Origin: Paenibacillus xylanilyticus | GTDB taxonomy: Bacteria; Bacillota; Bacilli; Paenibacillales; Paenibacillaceae | DNA length: 64,000 nt | NCBI RefSeq assembly: GCF_013359935.1 | Contig: NZ_JABMCB010000201.1 | Span: 434,001 to 498,000, forward strand | Direction of reading: 5' to 3' | Part shown: piece after piece, positions 61,856-64,000 of the stretch | How positions within the stretch are numbered: position 1 is the stretch's first letter | How the letters are laid out: the number at the start of each line of letters is the position of its first letter | Notes under the pieces: generated by a model | Told to the model about the DNA's origin: nothing | Database searches by the model: none | What the model saw: the letters and a program-made list of their open reading frames with translations, nothing else | Position numbers and translations under genes: made by a program

Positions 61856-61879
61856 GCGGCTTGCCACTACACAAGCCGC
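61856..61879. repeat. Second perfect hairpin next to the palindrome
   Basis: GCGGCTTG and CAAGCCGC form an 8-bp perfect stem around an 8-base loop, six bases after the 35-base palindrome. No T-run follows. Confidence 0.75.
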
Positions 61880-62481
61880 GCCCCGCTCTACCTTTTACCA
61901 AATTTATATGTTTCAAAAGCATCGGAAGGTCGTCTAATTCCCCATCTGGGAAGAAGAAGGCCTTTCTTTTTTGTTTTGGAGATTCCTCTGAGCGAGTAAC
62001 GGTGGCCTCATTCTCGTTCTACATGACCAGATATTGATCCATTCGTTCGCTGCTCTTTAGCTCGTTCATAGCCTCTGTTCCTTTTACCAGTTGGTGTTTA
62101 TAGCTGGCCTTCCTCCTCCTTATACAAGGTTTTTTTAATTTGATTTAACTTATATCGTTGTTCTGAAATAGTTCATTCCTTTTTATAATTCGCTCAAAAT
62201 TTGTCATTATTTAGAATAATATGTGATAAAAACTATCTTTTTCTTTTAAATTTAAAATATGAAAAAAAGTGCTTTTCAAGAGTAACGTCTTAGTGTAACA
62301 TAGTGGAAAATAAAACCTTTTTTTGAATATTAAACAAGAATTAAGTCTAAATGACGAAGTTTATGCAATGGAACAGAAACTATCATTTTTTTGTAAAACC
62401 ATCTTTAAATAACCTACTAGGACTACATGAAGTCAGAATAAGAGGGGGATAGGATAGACCCGGGAAGTCTATCGATAAAAC
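61880..62481. other. AT-rich region without recognisable genes, likely cluster boundary
   Basis: About 600 bases shift from GC-rich to strongly AT-rich DNA (from about 62110). It has long A and T runs and no protein-like frame. The AT-rich character continues, less strongly, into the following two genes, so this is a plausible left border of acquired DNA and the likely promoter region of those genes. No integrase, tRNA or direct repeat is visible here. Confidence 0.4.
62453..62473 (+). promoter_or_regulatory. Small hairpin directly before the threonine-synthase-like gene
   Basis: A 7-bp perfect stem GATAGAC / GTCTATC around CCGGGAA ends 8 bases before the ATG at 62482. The gene has no ordinary ribosome binding site at normal distance; GAGGGGG lies about 35 bases upstream. 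The hairpin may bring that site closer or control translation. Confidence 0.4.
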
Positions 62482-63735
62482 ATGAAGTATATCTGTATAA
62501 ATTGTGAGACGGAGTATAGCGAATTCCGTTATACATGTACCTGCAATGGGATGCTGGATATTCAACAAGACTTTAGTGCAGTCGATACGGACGAATTAAA
62601 ACATCTTTTTCATCAACGTTTGTCTGACCGCCGGTCCATATATGCCAGTGGTGTATGGAGGTATAAGGAGCTTATTTTTCCGGATGTGGAAGAAGAGATG
62701 GTTGTTTCGAAATATGAAGGGAATACAGGGTTGTACAGTCCGGAAACCGTGGAGCGATATGTGGGGGCAAGATCCGTATGGTTAAAAGCGCAAAGTGAAA
62801 ACCCAAGTGGTTCCTTCAAAGATAATGGCATGACGGTTGCGGTTACCCATGGTAAATCCATGGGATACAGCAGATTCACTTGTACCTCCACAGGAAATAC
62901 ATCCTCTTCATTAGCGATGTATGCAGCAATCGCACAAACAAAGTCCTATGTTTTTGTGCCTAATAAAAATATTTCTTTAAATAAAGTACTGCAGACCTTG
63001 GCGTATGGTGCGAATATTTTCTCCTTCGAAGGTACATATGATAACGGAATAAAATTTTTAGAAGAACATAGTGAATCACTGGGCCTATATATCTGTAATT
63101 CGATTAACCCATTTCGGATTGAAGGTCAGAAAAGCATTGTGTATGAACTTGCACAAGACCTGAATTGGGAACTGCCAGATTGGATTGTGGTGCCAGGTGG
63201 AGCTCTGAGTAATGTATCGGCTTTAGGAAAAGGTCTTTCCGATCTGTTCGCCTTGGGTTTTATTGATAAATTGCCTAGAGTTGCTGTTATTCAGGCAGAA
63301 GGAGCCAGCCCCTTCTATAAGATGATTACTGCACAAAAACAAGTGCTTGAACCTGAGCCGCACCCATACACCTTAGCTTCAGCCCTTAATATTGGTGACC
63401 CACCAAGTTGGCGTAAAGCGATGCGTACGCTCAAGGAGACCAACGGTGCAGCCATGTCTGTCACGGATGAGGAAATTTTAAATGCTAAGGCCGTGGTAGA
63501 TGCTTCTGGAATCGGTTGTGAACCTGCTTCAGCAGCAACGGTAGCCGGTGTCAAAAAGTTAATTCAAGCTAACATAATCGATAAGGACGAAACGGTTGCA
63601 TGTATCTTGACAGGCCATATTTTGAAGGATACAGACGCGCTTCGTATGTATCACATTGAAAAGGACCACCCCTATTCCAATAAAATTATTTCATCTTCTC
63701 TTTCTATGGAAAGCATTATTGAGAAAGTAAGATAA
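62482..63735 (+). CDS. Threonine synthase-like PLP enzyme
   Basis: A 417-residue fold-type II PLP enzyme of the threonine synthase family (phosphohomoserine to threonine). A zinc-ribbon-like N-terminus (CINCETEYSEFRYTCTC) is followed by the PLP Lys in ENPSGSFKDNGM, the phosphate-binding STGNTSSSLAMYA, GQKSIVYELAQDL, PGGALSNVSALGKG, QAEGASPFYKMI and DPPSWRKAMRTL. Known relatives include cysteate synthase and the self-resistance threonine synthases of phosphonate producers such as the rhizocticin strain. It lies beside a phosphonopyruvate/sulfopyruvate decarboxylase-type gene, so one of these roles is more likely than plain threonine synthesis. Sequence alone does not decide. Confidence 0.87.
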   Translation: MKYICINCETEYSEFRYTCTCNGMLDIQQDFSAVDTDELKHLFHQRLSDRRSIYASGVWRYKELIFPDVEEEMVVSKYEGNTGLYSPETVERYVGARSVWLKAQSENPSGSFKDNGMTVAVTHGKSMGYSRFTCTSTGNTSSSLAMYAAIAQTKSYVFVPNKNISLNKVLQTLAYGANIFSFEGTYDNGIKFLEEHSESLGLYICNSINPFRIEGQKSIVYELAQDLNWELPDWIVVPGGALSNVSALGKGLSDLFALGFIDKLPRVAVIQAEGASPFYKMITAQKQVLEPEPHPYTLASALNIGDPPSWRKAMRTLKETNGAAMSVTDEEILNAKAVVDASGIGCEPASAATVAGVKKLIQANIIDKDETVACILTGHILKDTDALRMYHIEKDHPYSNKIISSSLSMESIIEKVR

Positions 63736-63774
63736 CGGTTTATACAAACTAACGTAGAGATGGAGATATTGTGA

Positions 63775-64000
63775 ATGAGTAATGAAGCGTTAAGCATCAC
63801 AAATGAATTATATGAACATGGCTACAATGCGTATACTGGAGTGCCATGTTCATTATTAAAGGGACTATTTAGGATTTTAGAAGATAAGGAGTATGTTGAA
63901 AAGAAAGAGATTGTCTATATGCCCGCAATTCGGGAGGATTCTGCATTAGGTGTTGCCGTAGGCATGCATTTAGGTGGCAGGAAATGTGCAATTTTAATGC
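63775..64000 (+). CDS. Phosphonopyruvate/sulfopyruvate decarboxylase-like ThDP enzyme (3' truncated by window end)
   Basis: The N-terminal 75 codons of a thiamin-diphosphate dependent decarboxylase. Visible blocks are YNAYTGVPCSLLKGL and PAIREDSALGVAVGMHLGGR, with the Glu in REDSALG at the position of the catalytic glutamate of ThDP enzymes. The style matches Fom2/phosphonopyruvate decarboxylases and the ComD subunit of sulfopyruvate decarboxylase. Phosphonopyruvate decarboxylase drives phosphonate biosynthesis after PEP mutase. The ATG is at 63775, with GGAG about 11 bases upstream, 39 bases after the threonine-synthase-like gene. The remainder of the gene and the next genes lie outside the window. 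Confidence 0.8.
   Translation, partial: MSNEALSITNELYEHGYNAYTGVPCSLLKGLFRILEDKEYVEKKEIVYMPAIREDSALGVAVGMHLGGRKCAILM

Noticed and set aside
1..64000. tRNA, rRNA genes, intact insertion sequences or prophage modules
   Set aside because: No cloverleaf, rRNA sequence, transposase or phage structural gene was seen on either strand.

Overview
The window looks like chromosomal DNA of a Paenibacillus-like, spore-forming Firmicute. Evidence: strong AGGAGG-type ribosome binding sites, some TTG and GTG starts, a threonine T-box, a preQ1-I riboswitch, two surface proteins with C-terminal SLH domains, a YpeB-like germination protein, a DUF4179 anti-sigma-type protein beside an ECF sigma factor, and VanRS/OmpR-type two-component systems. 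The genus is inferred from gene content, not from any search.

Layout. 1-3962: end of a cobalamin operon (cobT partial, cobU, cobS, cobQ), with overlapping stop/start codons joining the first three genes. 4144-9700: chemotaxis receptor, L-cystine symporter, a queuosine-precursor transporter under a preQ1 riboswitch, and an M24 peptidase. 10040-16055: a lipoprotein sugar dehydrogenase, an MBL-fold hydrolase, a small HEPN-like protein, an SDR and thrS with its T-box. 16187-20102: a two-component system divergent from an M23 lipoprotein. 20393-25615: a second MBL hydrolase, a YpeB-like protein, an SLH protein with a Pro-rich linker, and a short HTH protein. 25812-31665: small accessory genes and an ammonium transporter coupled to a coiled-coil protein. 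31804-36824: a decayed gene, then response regulator / histidine kinase / histidine-less kinase-like protein / class A PBP. 37590-47097: split ThrE-type exporter, an SLH protein flanked by a duplicated gene junction, an LD-carboxypeptidase, ECF sigma plus anti-sigma, ankyrin and GNAT-Nudix proteins. 47272-49927: speD, ypsA, rluA-type genes. 50767-56965: a glycan locus (three glycosyltransferase-type genes, a UDP-GlcNAc dehydratase-like enzyme, a nucleotide-sugar dehydrogenase, a methyltransferase). 57279-61727: recQ and a B12-binding radical SAM protein.

The most interesting part is the right edge. After an AT-rich stretch without genes (about 61.9-62.5 kb) comes a threonine-synthase-like gene, followed by the N-terminus of a thiamin-diphosphate decarboxylase of the phosphonopyruvate/sulfopyruvate type. 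That pair suggests the edge of a phosphonate (or sulfonate) biosynthetic cluster continuing beyond position 64000, with the threonine synthase homologue as a possible self-resistance enzyme or a cysteate-synthase-like enzyme. Other points of note are the pseudokinase in the PBP operon, the AmtB gene paired with a coiled-coil protein where glnK is often found, the SLH gene bracketed by about 113-bp diverged repeats, perfect palindromes near 61.8 kb, and several gene relics.
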